Below are positions 53,468 through 64,000 of a stretch of DNA of 64,000 nt, in pieces; positions within the stretch are counted from its first letter, which is position 1, and every line of letters begins with the position of its first letter. Both the position numbers and the translations under genes were made by a program. The notes below the pieces were generated by a model. The model did not search any database. It had not been told where the DNA came from and saw nothing but the letters and a program-made list of their open reading frames with translations. The DNA comes from Paraescarpia echinospica (taxonomy: Eukaryota; Annelida; Polychaeta; Sabellida; Siboglinidae). The stretch covers positions 33,985,092 to 34,049,091 of the forward strand of contig CM034534.1 of assembly GCA_020002185.1 (NCBI GenBank), in the 5' to 3' direction.

Positions 53468-54166
53468 AATGTGCTAGAAGAGAAGATGACAGGAGGAAAG
53501 GGGACAAGAGAAAACGCGACAGGAAAGAAGGGAATGGAAGAGAATGTGACAGGAGAGAAGACGGCAAGAGGAAAAGACAACAACCAGACATATGCAAACT
53601 GGAGGAGCTACTCCGAGGCAGTGATTGAGGGGGCAAGGAGAAAAGAGAGAGTGTTTATGGGCGATTCAATTCTGAGAAAAACAGACAAGACTATATGCGA
53701 GGGGAAGGACGTTGTTGTATGTCTACCGGTGGCTAGGATAGAGCATGTAACCGAAAGGGTAGAGAAGCTATTGGGGCATGGCAAGGGATGGTCTATACTA
53801 GTACACGTAGGGGCAAACAATGCAGACAAGGAGGGAACAACTGGGATAGTTAAGAAGTACAGACATGTAGTGAGGACGCTAAAGAAGACAAGAATGGAAC
53901 AGGTTGTTCTCTCAGGAATTTTGCCAGTAATGGGAGGAAGGGGGGCAACATACAGAAACTGTAAGAGGATGGCGATCAACACACTAGTTGAGCAAATGTG
54001 TGAAGAAGAGGGCGCGGGATTCATAGATTTATGGGGGTACTTTGTTGGGAGAGAAGATATGTACATGAGAGATGGCCTCCATCTAAGTGGAAAGGGGGCA
54101 GCAGTATTCTCAGAGAATCTGCTGCGATCTGTTGACAGTGGGACAGGTTGCATCTATTTAAACTAA
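53468..54166 (+). CDS. CR1 ORF1 with SGNH/GDSL esterase-like domain, frame open (copy 2)
   Basis: An uninterrupted frame runs from the gap edge to the stop at 54164-54166 (at least 231 codons). The order is: Lys/Glu/Gly-rich repeats (MTGGKGTREN, NVTGEKTARG), a short linker (SYSEAVIEGARRK), then the esterase-like domain with VFMGDSIL, LVHVGANNAD (copy 1 has GTNN), ILPVMGGRG and DGLHLSGKG. The Ser of GDS and the Asp/His of DGLH are retained. The block-III Thr to Ala change may not matter. The start codon is lost in the gap. Unlike ORF2 beside it, this frame has no visible break. Confidence 0.85.
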   Translation, partial: NVLEEKMTGGKGTRENATGKKGMEENVTGEKTARGKDNNQTYANWRSYSEAVIEGARRKERVFMGDSILRKTDKTICEGKDVVVCLPVARIEHVTERVEKLLGHGKGWSILVHVGANNADKEGTTGIVKKYRHVVRTLKKTRMEQVVLSGILPVMGGRGATYRNCKRMAINTLVEQMCEEEGAGFIDLWGYFVGREDMYMRDGLHLSGKGAAVFSENLLRSVDSGTGCIYLN

Positions 54167-57030
54167 ATTCGCAGGGGGGACTCGCAGAGAAGCCTGAAAC
54201 TGAAGGCATAGATAAAGGCAGCAAAAATAATTCAGCAAAGAACAGTCTGGAAAACTGTTCTGAAGCTGGGTATAAATGTGTTTGTTTAAATGCAAGGAGT
54301 ATAGTAAACAAAAGAAATGAACTAAACATTATGGTAGAAGATATTGACCCTCACATAATAGGTATAACCGAATCATGGGCAACCACCGATATATCAGATG
54401 CCGAATTGGGACTGACAGGATATGTAATGTTTAGGAAAGATAGAATAGGAAGAAGGGGAGGTGGAGTTATTTTATATATTAAAGAATCTATCCAGGCTTA
54501 TGAATTAAAATTAGACAGAGAAGCAGATTGCGAAGAAGCTGTTTGGTGTAACATAGTTACAGGAAACTCAACGTTAACGGTTGGATTAGTTTATCGAAGT
54601 CCAAACATAAGCATAGAAGAGAATGAAAAAATACAAAACGCTATAAGGGAAGTGAGCAAACGGGACTGTGTTATTATGGGGGATTTTAACCATGGGCATA
54701 TACAATGGAAATCTCTACAGAGTATGGGTAGTGAGGACCACAAGTTTTTAGTTTTAGTACAAGATAGTTTCCTTTCTCAACATGTGCTAGAACCAACCAG
54801 GGGAGAGAATGTGTTAGACATAGTTTTGTCCTCACAGAATGAATTAGTTGACAATGTCAAATATGTGAGCCACTGGGAATAGTGATCACAACCAGATACA
54901 TTTTACCATCAAAGTAAAATCAGAAAGGAATAGTAAAAAGCAGTACAGGAGAAATTTCCACAAAGGAAAATATAAGGACATCAGGAAATATTTAGCAAAG
55001 ATAGACTGGAATAACACACTGAAGAATAAGACAGCAACAGAATGCTGGAATATCTTAAAGAGTGAAATTTAATGCATCATCGTCAAATTTGTTCCCTTAA
55101 AAACACGGGAAACGGTCCAAAAAGAAACACTTATCGAAAGAAGCCATTAGAAAAATTAAGTATAAACAAATGATGTGGAAGTCATATAGACGTACTGAAA
55201 ATGACGAAGACTACAACATTTATAAAGAAGCACTAAACCAAGCTACAGCTGAAATTAGAAATTCAAAGAGAAGCTATGAACATAAATTAGCTTGTAATAT
55301 AAAACATGACAGCAAGAGTTTTTATGCGTATGTTCGAAGCAAACAGAAAGTTCAGGATAAGGTCGGTCCTCTAGAAGATAGTGCTGGAAATATAATATCA
55401 GAAGGATTCTTAATGGCAGAAGACCTAAATGAGTATTTTAGTTCAGTGTTTACCAGAGAAGACACTAGTTCACTGCCAGTACCAGAGGCTAAGTTCAAGG
55501 GGGCAGAATCAGACTATTTAAGACAGCTAATTGTAACCCCAGAAATGGTAGCTAAGAAAATTAGGGCTATGAAGGAAAATAAATCACCTGGAGTGGATGG
55601 TATTCCACCCAAACTACTATTGGAAATTGTAGAACAAATTAGCATACCGCTTGCAACAGTTTTCAACCTGTCATTAGAAGAGGGAGTGGTTCCTTTAGAA
55701 TGGAAAGAAGCAAACATTATACCGTTATTCAAAAAAGGTTCGAGAAACAAGTCACAGAACTATAGACCAGTTAGTTTAACATCGTGGTGATTTGTAAATT
55801 ATTGTAGGAAAGCATCTAATTAAAGATCACATGGTGTGATTTCTTGTTAAACATAACTCTGATAAACTCCTTATCTCAACATGGGCTCTAAAAAGCTGCA
55901 GGCCATGCTTGTAATAAAATGTTGCGTTTTTGGAAGATATCACTAAGTGGGTAGATGATGGATCACCAGCAGATATGACTTTACTTAGATTTTCTAAAAA
56001 GCTTTGACAAAGTGCCACATCAAAGATTACTGCTTAAATCCAAAGGCCCAGCGGCATATAGGAAATGGTATAAATTTAACTGGATAGAAAAATGGCTGAT
56101 TGACAGGAAGACAACGGGTAAGCCGTTGATGGGGAAAATTCAAACTGGAAACTGCCTTGGAGTGGGGTCCCATGTGGGATCAGGGTACTCAGGACCATTA
56201 TTCTTAATATATATAAACGATTCTGGGATCGTGATACATAGCCAGCAAGGTGCTGAAATTTGCAGAAGGATTAAAAGTGATGGAGATAGACAAGATGATC
56301 TTGACAGGCTGATCAAATGATCTGAAAAGTGGCAAATGCTGTTCAATTTTGGGAAATGTAAATGCCTCCACACAGGACATGGGAACGAATACGTAGAATA
56401 TACAATGGGGGGAACTGTACTAAGTACTACTGTAAAAGAAAAAGACTTAGGGCTGACAATTAGTGCTGACATGAAGGTTTCAGAGCAGTGTGGAATTGCA
56501 GCTTCAAAGGGAAATCAAATCCTTGGATTGATTAGGCGAAACATAGCATATAAAGAAAAAGAACTAATAATACCGCTGTACAAAACAATAGTTAGGCCTC
56601 ATTTAGAATATTGTATACAAGCGTGGAGGCCATACCGCAAGAAGGACATAGATATGCTAGAAAGAGTACAGAGGAGAGCGACTAAAATGATACCAAAACT
56701 GAGGGATCTTAGTTATGAAAAACGCCTAAAGAATGTGGTTTAACAACACTAGAGACCAGGAGTGACTGAGAGGAGTACCGGATAGGAAGGTTTAAAATAT
56801 TGGAATGGATATGTGAAAATATTGATAGAAATATGTTTTTTTCAGTTAAGAAAGATAGAAAGACTAGAGGACATGAAGCTACATTAGTAAAGGAGCAGTG
56901 TAGATTAGACGAAGAAAGTTCCCTTTACTTTCTTGCCAAAGGACTGGGAATGAATGGAACAGATTATCTGATGATTGTGTGGGTGCTAGTAGTGAATATG
57001 TTTAAAATAAAAATCACATAAATTTCAGAA
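54148..57030 (+). pseudogene. CR1 ORF2, disrupted (copy 2)
   Basis: The endonuclease frame 54148-54882 keeps GITESW, VYRSP and MGDFNHG, but ends before the SDH motif because of a small deletion near 54857. The central frame (55170-55790) continues past the position where copy 1 has a stop (FKKGSRNKSQNYRPVSLTS). Beyond 55783 the reading frame changes repeatedly and motif C is missing. The C-terminal region (56336-56743: KGNQILGLIRRN, RPHLEYCIQAWRPYR) is again clean. Non-functional as it stands. Confidence 0.9.
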
Positions 57031-57263
57031 GGGCTGGATATATGTAAATAAAAGGGTTGGACTCTCGATAAGCCAAAGGGCTTCCTTGTCCACCTACCAT
57101 CTAGAGTTAATTCTCTGGATGGCAATCTTGTTAAATCTTGTTAAAGTTAAACATGAGAAGATGCTAGCAGAGGACAACTGGGTTAGGATGACATATAAAG
57201 TGAACAGAAGTGATAGCGGGAAGATGGGGATTGGAGTCTGAAAAAGAATGTAATTGGGAACAG

Positions 57264-59563
57264 AGTGGGAGAGGCAGAACACACATACAGAGAATGAGTG
57301 AGGAAATAATGGAGAGGCAGAACACACATACAGATAATGAGTCAGGAAATAAGACAGAGGCAGAACACAAACATATAGAGAATGAGTGAGGAAATAAGGA
57401 AGAGGCAGAATATACATACAGAGAATGTGTGAGAAATAAAGGAGAGGCAGAACACACACATACAGAGAATAAGTGAGGAAATAAGGGAGAAGCAGAACAC
57501 GCACGTACAGAGAATGAGTGGAGAAATAAGGGAGAGGCAGAACACACACACATACAGAGAATGAGTGGGGAAATAAGGGAGAGGCAGAACACACACATAC
57601 AGAGAATGAGTGGGGAAATAAGGGAGAGGCAGAACACATATACATGGAATGAGTGAGGAAATGAGGGGGGTAGAATACACAGAGAGAATGAATGAGGAAA
57701 TAAGGAAGAGGCAGAACACATATACAGAGAATGAGTGAGAAATAAGACAGAGGCAGAACACACAGACACACATAGAATAAGTGAGGAAACAAGGGAGAGG
57801 CAGAACACGCATACAGAGAATGGGTGAGGAAATAAGACAGAGGCAGAACACACACATACAGAGAATGAGTGAGGAAATAAGGGATAAGCAAAACACACAT
57901 ACAGAGAATGAGTGAGGAAATGTGAGAGAGGCAGAACACACACATTCAGAGAATGAGTGAGGAAATAAGGGAGAGGCAGGACACACACATACAGAGAACG
58001 AGTGAGGAAATAAGGGAGAGGCAGAACACACACGTACAGAGAATGAGTGTGGAAATAAGTGAGAGGCAGAACACACATAAAGAGAATGAGTGAGGAAATA
58101 AGGGAGAGGCAGAACACACACATAGAGAGAATTAGTGAGGAAATAAGGGAGAGGCAGAACACACATAGAGAGAATGAGTGAGGAAATAAGGGAGAGGCAG
58201 AACACACATATACAGAGAATGAGTGAGGAAATAAGGGAGAGGCAGAACACACATAGAGAGAATGAGTGAGGAAATAAGGGAGAGGCAGAACACACATATA
58301 CAGAGAATGAGTGAGGAAATAAGGGAGAGGCAGAACACACGCATATAGAGAATGGGTGAGGAAATAAGGGAGAGGCAGAACACACGCATACAGAGAATGA
58401 GTGAGGAAATAAGGGAGAGGCAGAACACACGAATACAGAGAATAGGTGAAGAAATAAGACAGAGGCAGAACACACACATACATAGAATGGGTGAGGAAAT
58501 AAGACAGAGGCAGAACACACACATACATAGAATGGGTGAGGAAATAAGACAGAGGCAGAACACACACATACATAGAATGAGTGAGGAAATAAGGAAGAGG
58601 CAGAACACACACATACAGAGAATGAGTGAGGAAATAATGGAGAGGCAGAACACACACATACAGAGAATGAGTGAGGAAATGATGGAGAGGCAGAACACAC
58701 ACATACATAGAATGGGTGAGGAAATAATGGAGAGGCAGAACACACACATACAGAGAATGAGTGAGGAAATAAGGGAGAGGCAGAACACACACATACAGAG
58801 AATGAGTGAGGAAATGATGGAGAGGCAGAACACACACATACATAGAATGGGTGAGGAAATAATGGAGAGGCAGAACACACACATACAGAGAATGAGTGAG
58901 GAAATAAGGGAGAGGCAGAACACACACATACAGAGAATGAGTGAGGAAATAAGGGAGAGGCAGAACACACACATACAGAGAATGAGTGAGGAAATAAGGG
59001 AGAGGCAGAACACACACATACAGAGAATGAGTGAGGAAATGATGGAGAGGCAGAACACACACATACATAGAATGGGTGAGGAAATAATGGAGAGGCAGAA
59101 CACACACATACAGAGAATGAGTGAGGAAATAAGGGAGAGGCAGAACACACACATACAGAGAATGAGTGAGGAAATGAAGGGAGAGGCAGAACACACACAT
59201 ACAGAGAATGAGTGAGGAAATAAGGGAGAGGCAGAACACACACATACAGAGAATGAGTGAGGAAATAAGGGAGAGGCAGAACACACACATACAGAGAATG
59301 AGTGAGGAAATAAGGGAGAGGCAGAACACACACATACAGAGAATGAGTGAGGAAATAAGGGAGAGGCAGAACACACACATATAGAGAATGATTGAGGAAA
59401 TAAGGGAGAAGCAGAACACACATACATATAATGAGTGAGGAAATAAAGGAGAGGCAGAACACACATACAGAGAATGAGTGAGGAAATAAGGGAGAGGCAG
59501 AACATACATACAGAAATAAGACAGAGGCAGAACGCACACATACAGAGAATGAGTGGGGAAATA
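57264..59563. repeat. 45-bp minisatellite, about 51 units (copy 2)
   Basis: Same array as 32792-34730 but 361 bp longer. It has two fewer 88-bp dimers (two instead of four) and about twelve more 45-bp units toward the right end. Open frames of up to 791 codons on the minus strand and 287 codons on the plus strand are by-products of the stop-free period. Confidence 0.97.
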
Positions 59564-59678
59564 ACATCATAGATCTAGAACCAGGGAATACAGAAGCGGG
59601 TGGTAGAAGAAGGAAACCAAGAGATACCCAGAAAGGGCACAGGAGAACAAGCGAGAGTGGGACAAGAATTCGAAATGG

Positions 59679-60106
59679 GGGCCGAAGTAATCCAATTTCA
59701 CTATAATTCTGATTATGTGTTGTGTAACAGTTTCTGACTTTTATATCAAATTTTAGCGCGCGCGTGTGTATGCGTATATGTGTACACGTGTCTGTGTACG
59801 TGCGTACACGTGTGTTTGTGTGTGCGTGCGTGTGTGTGTAGTCTGATTGTGCAGTGGGCTATGAGAAAGAAGCAAAGGTGAAAAAGTCACATAATAAGTC
59901 GTGATATATTTTGTGTTTATTGGTTGGTTTTGGCAATAAAAGCAGCGGAGCGAAAGGAGTTCACAACAGTGGTGTAGAGGGTGTGTCATCTCTGTCGTGT
60001 GCAGTTGTTGCAGACATATCGTTGGAGATGCCTCGACTCTCCATACCCGCAGAAATTTTTTTTAAAATCTATTTAGCTGCAACACTAATCTGACCAGACA
60101 ACGATG
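59679..60106 (+). repeat. Dispersed repeat 'GGGGGCCGAAG', copy in second segment
   Basis: Identical to 34846-35273 as part of the large duplication. Confidence 0.9.
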
Positions 60107-60502
60107 TCATTGGTTACTGACACTGTGTAATGCTCCATTGCAGATAATGACGCATACTGATGGTCAAAGTTATTATTGGTCATTGGTAAAGCAACGGGGC
60201 GCTCCACTGATGTGCTGGCACCAAGCAACCACCAATCGTTTGTTGAGGATATTTAACACAGACGAACATTGATGAACAGTAATTATCTTTAAACAGTTAA
60301 GTGTAAATAGCATCTGCCAGACATGACAACCATATTTGTTATGACATCTCTTTGTCAAACAGTAACGACGGATGTAATGAACGTTAGTGTAATGTACCGT
60401 GTGATCGCGTGACATTCACAAATGCGATTTTTCTTTTTGCATGAATGTCATCTATAAGGTTTTAGTCAACATAAACTCGAGGGCAGCAATTTTACTTTTT
60501 TG

Positions 60503-60963
60503 TTTTTAAAGAAACGGCATCCATTTGTAAATGGCCGTGAAGATACAATTTCCGCATATCGTAATAACTGCGTCACCTAGAACCATCACACTAGTTTCGG
60601 AGGCTAAATGATTTAAATAGTTTACAGTTGATCTTCTCCAACATTCAAATCCGAAATAGAAAGATGGCGCTCGTCAAAACAAAGTTCACCATAATAAATA
60701 TGATAAGAGATTTCAAAAATATGATATATGACCTTCTCCGACATTTATTAATCTGCCATTTACAAAGAGTGCGCCTATCAAAGCATATTATCCCCATATC
60801 TTAAGAACTACGTCACATAAAGCCATGACGTTGTTGCCAAAATTTTGGTTTTCCTGAGCGACGATAAAAGTTATTTTCAACATTCGCCGACATTCAGTCT
60901 ATCCGCCATTTTACGATGGCGTCCATCAAAGCTAATTATCCCCATATCTTAACAACTACGTCA
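60503..60963. repeat. Diverged tandem repeat, second-segment copy
   Basis: Same array as 35670-36130, with the recurring TATCCCCATATCTTAA blocks and ACGTCAC sites. Confidence 0.6.
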
Positions 60964-62289
60964 CCCGGCTAGCAGGTGTTGATTCCGTCTGCATGATGGA
61001 GAACGTCGGATAAGACAAGTCAACGGTTTAATAAAAATCTAGTGGACCGCTCAATAACAGCCATTCAAACAATTTCCGTAGAACAAACTGTGTTTCTTCA
61101 GTCGACATCTTGAGAAAGGAAAATAGCATGCACAATTTTCAGTATACCGTAAATCAGACTACTACGATTGCACGACTCTGCACGGCGATGTCGACGACTG
61201 ACAATTCATTGCCGCGTCGCAGTACAAAGCTTCGGGCGCGTGAAATGAAGCTTGTGTGACAGCACTCAATCTGCATCACGACTTCACGGCCGGTGAAGCC
61301 AACGGAAATATATGTCTGTACGTCAATATGTGGTAAGATTATCCCAGAATTACATATTGTAGTCAACAACCTACAGTTGCTACGTGAATTGTTCACCAGT
61401 TGCAAGAGAGCGAAAATCTCATCGGCTGCACACCTTTTTCTTCACCAATTCTACTCTGCGCTATTCCCCACTATCGTTCCATCCAATACTAGGTTTAAGA
61501 CTTAGGACTCTGCAAAGTGACACATGGCCTTTTCCAGTGTCATGGACATCTTCTTTTATTTTCCTTGCAGGGACTGCTAACCTCTTGTGCCACTTCTCTT
61601 GGGTATATCTCTGTCTCGCATAAGTATTTAACAATCGCCCGTCTCTCCCTCCCCTCTGCCAGAGTCATTCTTTACAAACATTGAATATAGTTATCCACAT
61701 TTTGTTATCTTGCTCCTAAATATGTTTCAGTGCCTCACTGTACAATGACGAACCATCGACAACATCCGAGACGAGAACACATCTTTATTATATTATTGTG
61801 CATTTTTGTACCTTCTATGGCACATCACTAACATATCATTAACGCATCACTGCTTACCCTGTTCTAGGAACACACTTGACAGCAGATGCACTCTTTCCCA
61901 AATGTTGGCAATTATTCTAATTCGGCACGGTGCATATCATATACATATTATATCGTGCATCACCCTTTCTAATAACACTGGGTCAATGACGCCAGTCTTC
62001 AACCACGTTGATTCCTTCAACAAACGTTGCTCTTATTAATGTTGGGTTGAGTATAGGTTAATTTCACCAAGTTAAACATACAGTGTATAAACCATTGTCA
62101 GCAGTTCGGCAACACCATAACTACACAGAATAAAGTATGCTTTTATAATGGTCTACATTCTATTTAAAGTGTCACCACATTGGAGACAAACGATGTGCAT
62201 CGATAATTGGTGAAATAAAGATGTCATCGTTGCGCCCTCCTTGTTCAGGTGTTTGTAAGGCACATGTCGGCTGCTGTCACAAGGACGCA

Positions 62290-62347
62290 TCAGTAGTCGT
62301 CATCGTCAAAATCATCTCTCAGTCGTTCCTCTCGACAAGCGCTACAC
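62290..62347 (-). pseudogene. Second copy of the split gene's terminal exon
   Basis: Sequence identical to 37457-37514, with its acceptor TTTCAG and the stop intact. If the duplication is real this is an orphan or alternative last exon lying upstream of the gene's other visible exons. If it is an assembly duplicate it is the same exon seen twice. The preceding exon (42339-42426) has no counterpart within the window. Confidence 0.75.
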
Positions 62348-64000
62348 CTGAAAGTAATACAAATATATCACTTGAACAACCGACATAAAGCACGACAGGC
62401 ACCATACGATCCAACGCGATTTTATTGTTGTAAGTCGGAGTTGCGTCGGGTTGTGCATGCACTCTTACGACGCCGATTCCTGTCTATTGTGTTGCGTCAG
62501 ATCTCGTCGTAAGTTATCTGGCGGTGCTACAAACTGTGACATGTATACATCCCAGCTGTAGAATGCATACATGTTACGACGCGACGCAACCCAAGTCGCA
62601 CTCGCAACGACAAAAATCAAATCAGATGAAGATTATATGAATTGGAACAATCGCTGAAAACGCGCACAGCATTGTCAACAAGTGTACGTAATTACTTCGC
62701 GAAGCCGTTCCCAGATGTAGAACGGTCGATTCACACGCAGTCGACATCGTTTGGTGCCAACATGAGCGATGTGGTCTTTGCGAATTTGCGGCACGAACAT
62801 CGCTCCAGTTAATCTGCCGACAGACAAGTCGTTCGTCTCTCAGCGACTGTGTATTGTCACACAAAAGAGGCCAATCAACGTCGCTCAGTCGCACATGTGA
62901 TCAACGACGCGCATATCTGGGTAGCCTTTCCCAGATTGCACTTCGAGACCCCGTTTATCGCCATCGTCCACGACCTGTTTTTTTGTGAAACGGTCGATGT
63001 GCCGTGAGCTCGCTGATCGACCGATAGTCAGCGCATAATCATCTGGCGCGCGCTTATCTCTGCCTCCCTAACACTTCGCTGCACTTGAATATTTATGGTT
63101 TTCATTCGTTCGCCGACGACTGGGAAGGTCGCAACAAACACATCACACGCGACCTCAGTCACTTATGCATCCGGCGCCACCCGCTGTCGGGTAGACGTAA
63201 AACTTAGCAGGAGAAATGCATTCCAAGTGCATGGACCTTCAGTATCATTTGAGCGAGACCTTGTCTCTCGCCACGTGTTCGTCGTGCTGACAAATACAGA
63301 TTCTTTCTAAGAACAATTCCATAATGGAACGATCATCCCGTTGCAACTGCAGGAGTAGAATTCTTCTGTATGTCTGTCTGAATGAGTAAAATGTTTTATT
63401 GACACAGTCATTAGGCCTACGCCATTGTGCATAGTTGTTCGGTGTGGTTTAAACTCCTACATATTGAATCAAACTGTTCTAGAATTAATTTAGACATTTA
63501 TACAAAACAATGCTTGTAGGTAAATAATTACACTCCTTATTGTTGGGAAGAAATTGTTTCCCAACATGTTTGACGAATATCCGATTTGCAGTAGACTTAT
63601 TTCATGTTTATGCTTGTCTAGAGTGCATGATATTGCAGAGCTAATACTGGCAACAACGCTGACTTGGTACTTCGGTAGACGGCTATTTCCCAACGCAATT
63701 GTTCATTACAAGCTCATAATAAAGACTACATGTTATATTTATGCGCTCAATATCCGCGTTGTGCTTGGAACCGTGGGCGTTTACGTTGTATTCTGCCAGG
63801 GTCAAATATTGCCCATTCGATCTTCGCGTGTACTTTACATCTGGCTCAAGCTTTGCAAAACAAAAAACGTATTCACCTATAAAAAACGTTTTTATAGATA
63901 TCTGGGTGAACGCGTATTATTAGATTTTTCGACAACAAATCTGAGTTTTCAGGCTGTGGAAACTACCACAACATTATTTCAATACTGGTCATCAGAAGGA

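Larger units (their letters stand above)
53468..57145 (+). mobile_element. CR1-type retrotransposon (copy 2), 5' end lost in gap
   Basis: Same element as 28690-32673 without its first about 330 bp. It keeps the same deletion of reverse transcriptase motif C (junction at about 56265) and the same 3' repeat tail. Two patches (about 55783-56330 and 56735-57030) carry many one- to three-base indels relative to copy 1. Confidence 0.93.
53468..64000 (+). repeat. Large duplicated segment, copy 2
   Basis: Repeats 29021-39167 in the same orientation. From about 57030 onward it is essentially identical to copy 1 except for minisatellite unit number and four substitutions. From 53468 to about 57030 the CR1 body differs by a few percent, plus two indel-dense patches. 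It is cut on the left by the gap and on the right by the window end. Confidence 0.97.

Noticed and set aside
52419..53636. Frames of 381-405 codons across the gap
   Set aside because: Most codons are N. They merely bridge the assembly gap.
57164..59570. Frames of 742-791 codons on the minus strand and 287 on the plus strand
   Set aside because: Same minisatellite artefact in the second copy.

Overview
This window looks like part of an animal nuclear genome, most likely an invertebrate. Coding DNA is sparse and occurs as short exons with GT/AG boundaries. The rest is intron or intergenic DNA rich in CA/TG, CT and TA microsatellites, minisatellites and decayed non-LTR retrotransposons of the CR1 and L2 groups. 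I see no bacterial operon, CRISPR array, rRNA or tRNA gene. The species cannot be fixed from what is here. Gene content suggests a bilaterian such as a mollusc or crustacean, but that is a guess.

Region 1-26 kb. The one confident coding piece is the first coding exon of a neuronal calcium sensor (visinin/hippocalcin/frequenin family) gene at 12387-12491 on the minus strand, ending in a good splice donor. Its later exons should lie at lower coordinates, but I could not find them. Around it are many microsatellites, a 31-bp minisatellite (2961-3398), a (GCCC)n block (13074-13247) and a 5'-truncated CR1 tail (15107-15803, minus).

Region 26-39 kb. A dispersed repeat flanked by about 70-bp direct repeats (26253-26876) is followed by a nearly full-length but broken CR1 element (about 28690-32673, plus). 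That element has an SGNH/GDSL-esterase ORF1 and an endonuclease plus reverse transcriptase ORF2. Next come a 45-bp minisatellite (32792-34730), a second copy of the dispersed repeat, and about 4 kb of mostly unique DNA that contains one terminal exon.

Region 37-51 kb. A split gene on the minus strand can be followed through seven phase-compatible exons from 51320 to the stop codon at 37457. They encode the last 265 residues of a protein I do not recognise. A truncated L2-type retrotransposon (about 40210-42329, plus) sits in the last intron, with its 3' tail about 9 nt from the upstream splice donor.

Region 52-64 kb. A 59-bp tandem repeat runs into a gap of exactly 1000 N (52468-53467). After the gap, 53468-64000 repeats 29021-39167, including the CR1 element, the minisatellite and the terminal exon. 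The last 4.4 kb of the two copies differ at only four positions that I found. The minisatellite differs by 361 bp, and the CR1 body differs far more, in an indel-dense way. This is either a very recent segmental duplication or, perhaps more likely, an unmerged allele or assembly duplicate next to a scaffold gap. I see no convincing new biological system. The most useful leads are the duplication/gap structure, the unidentified split gene, the intact esterase ORF1, and the retrotransposon abutting a splice site.
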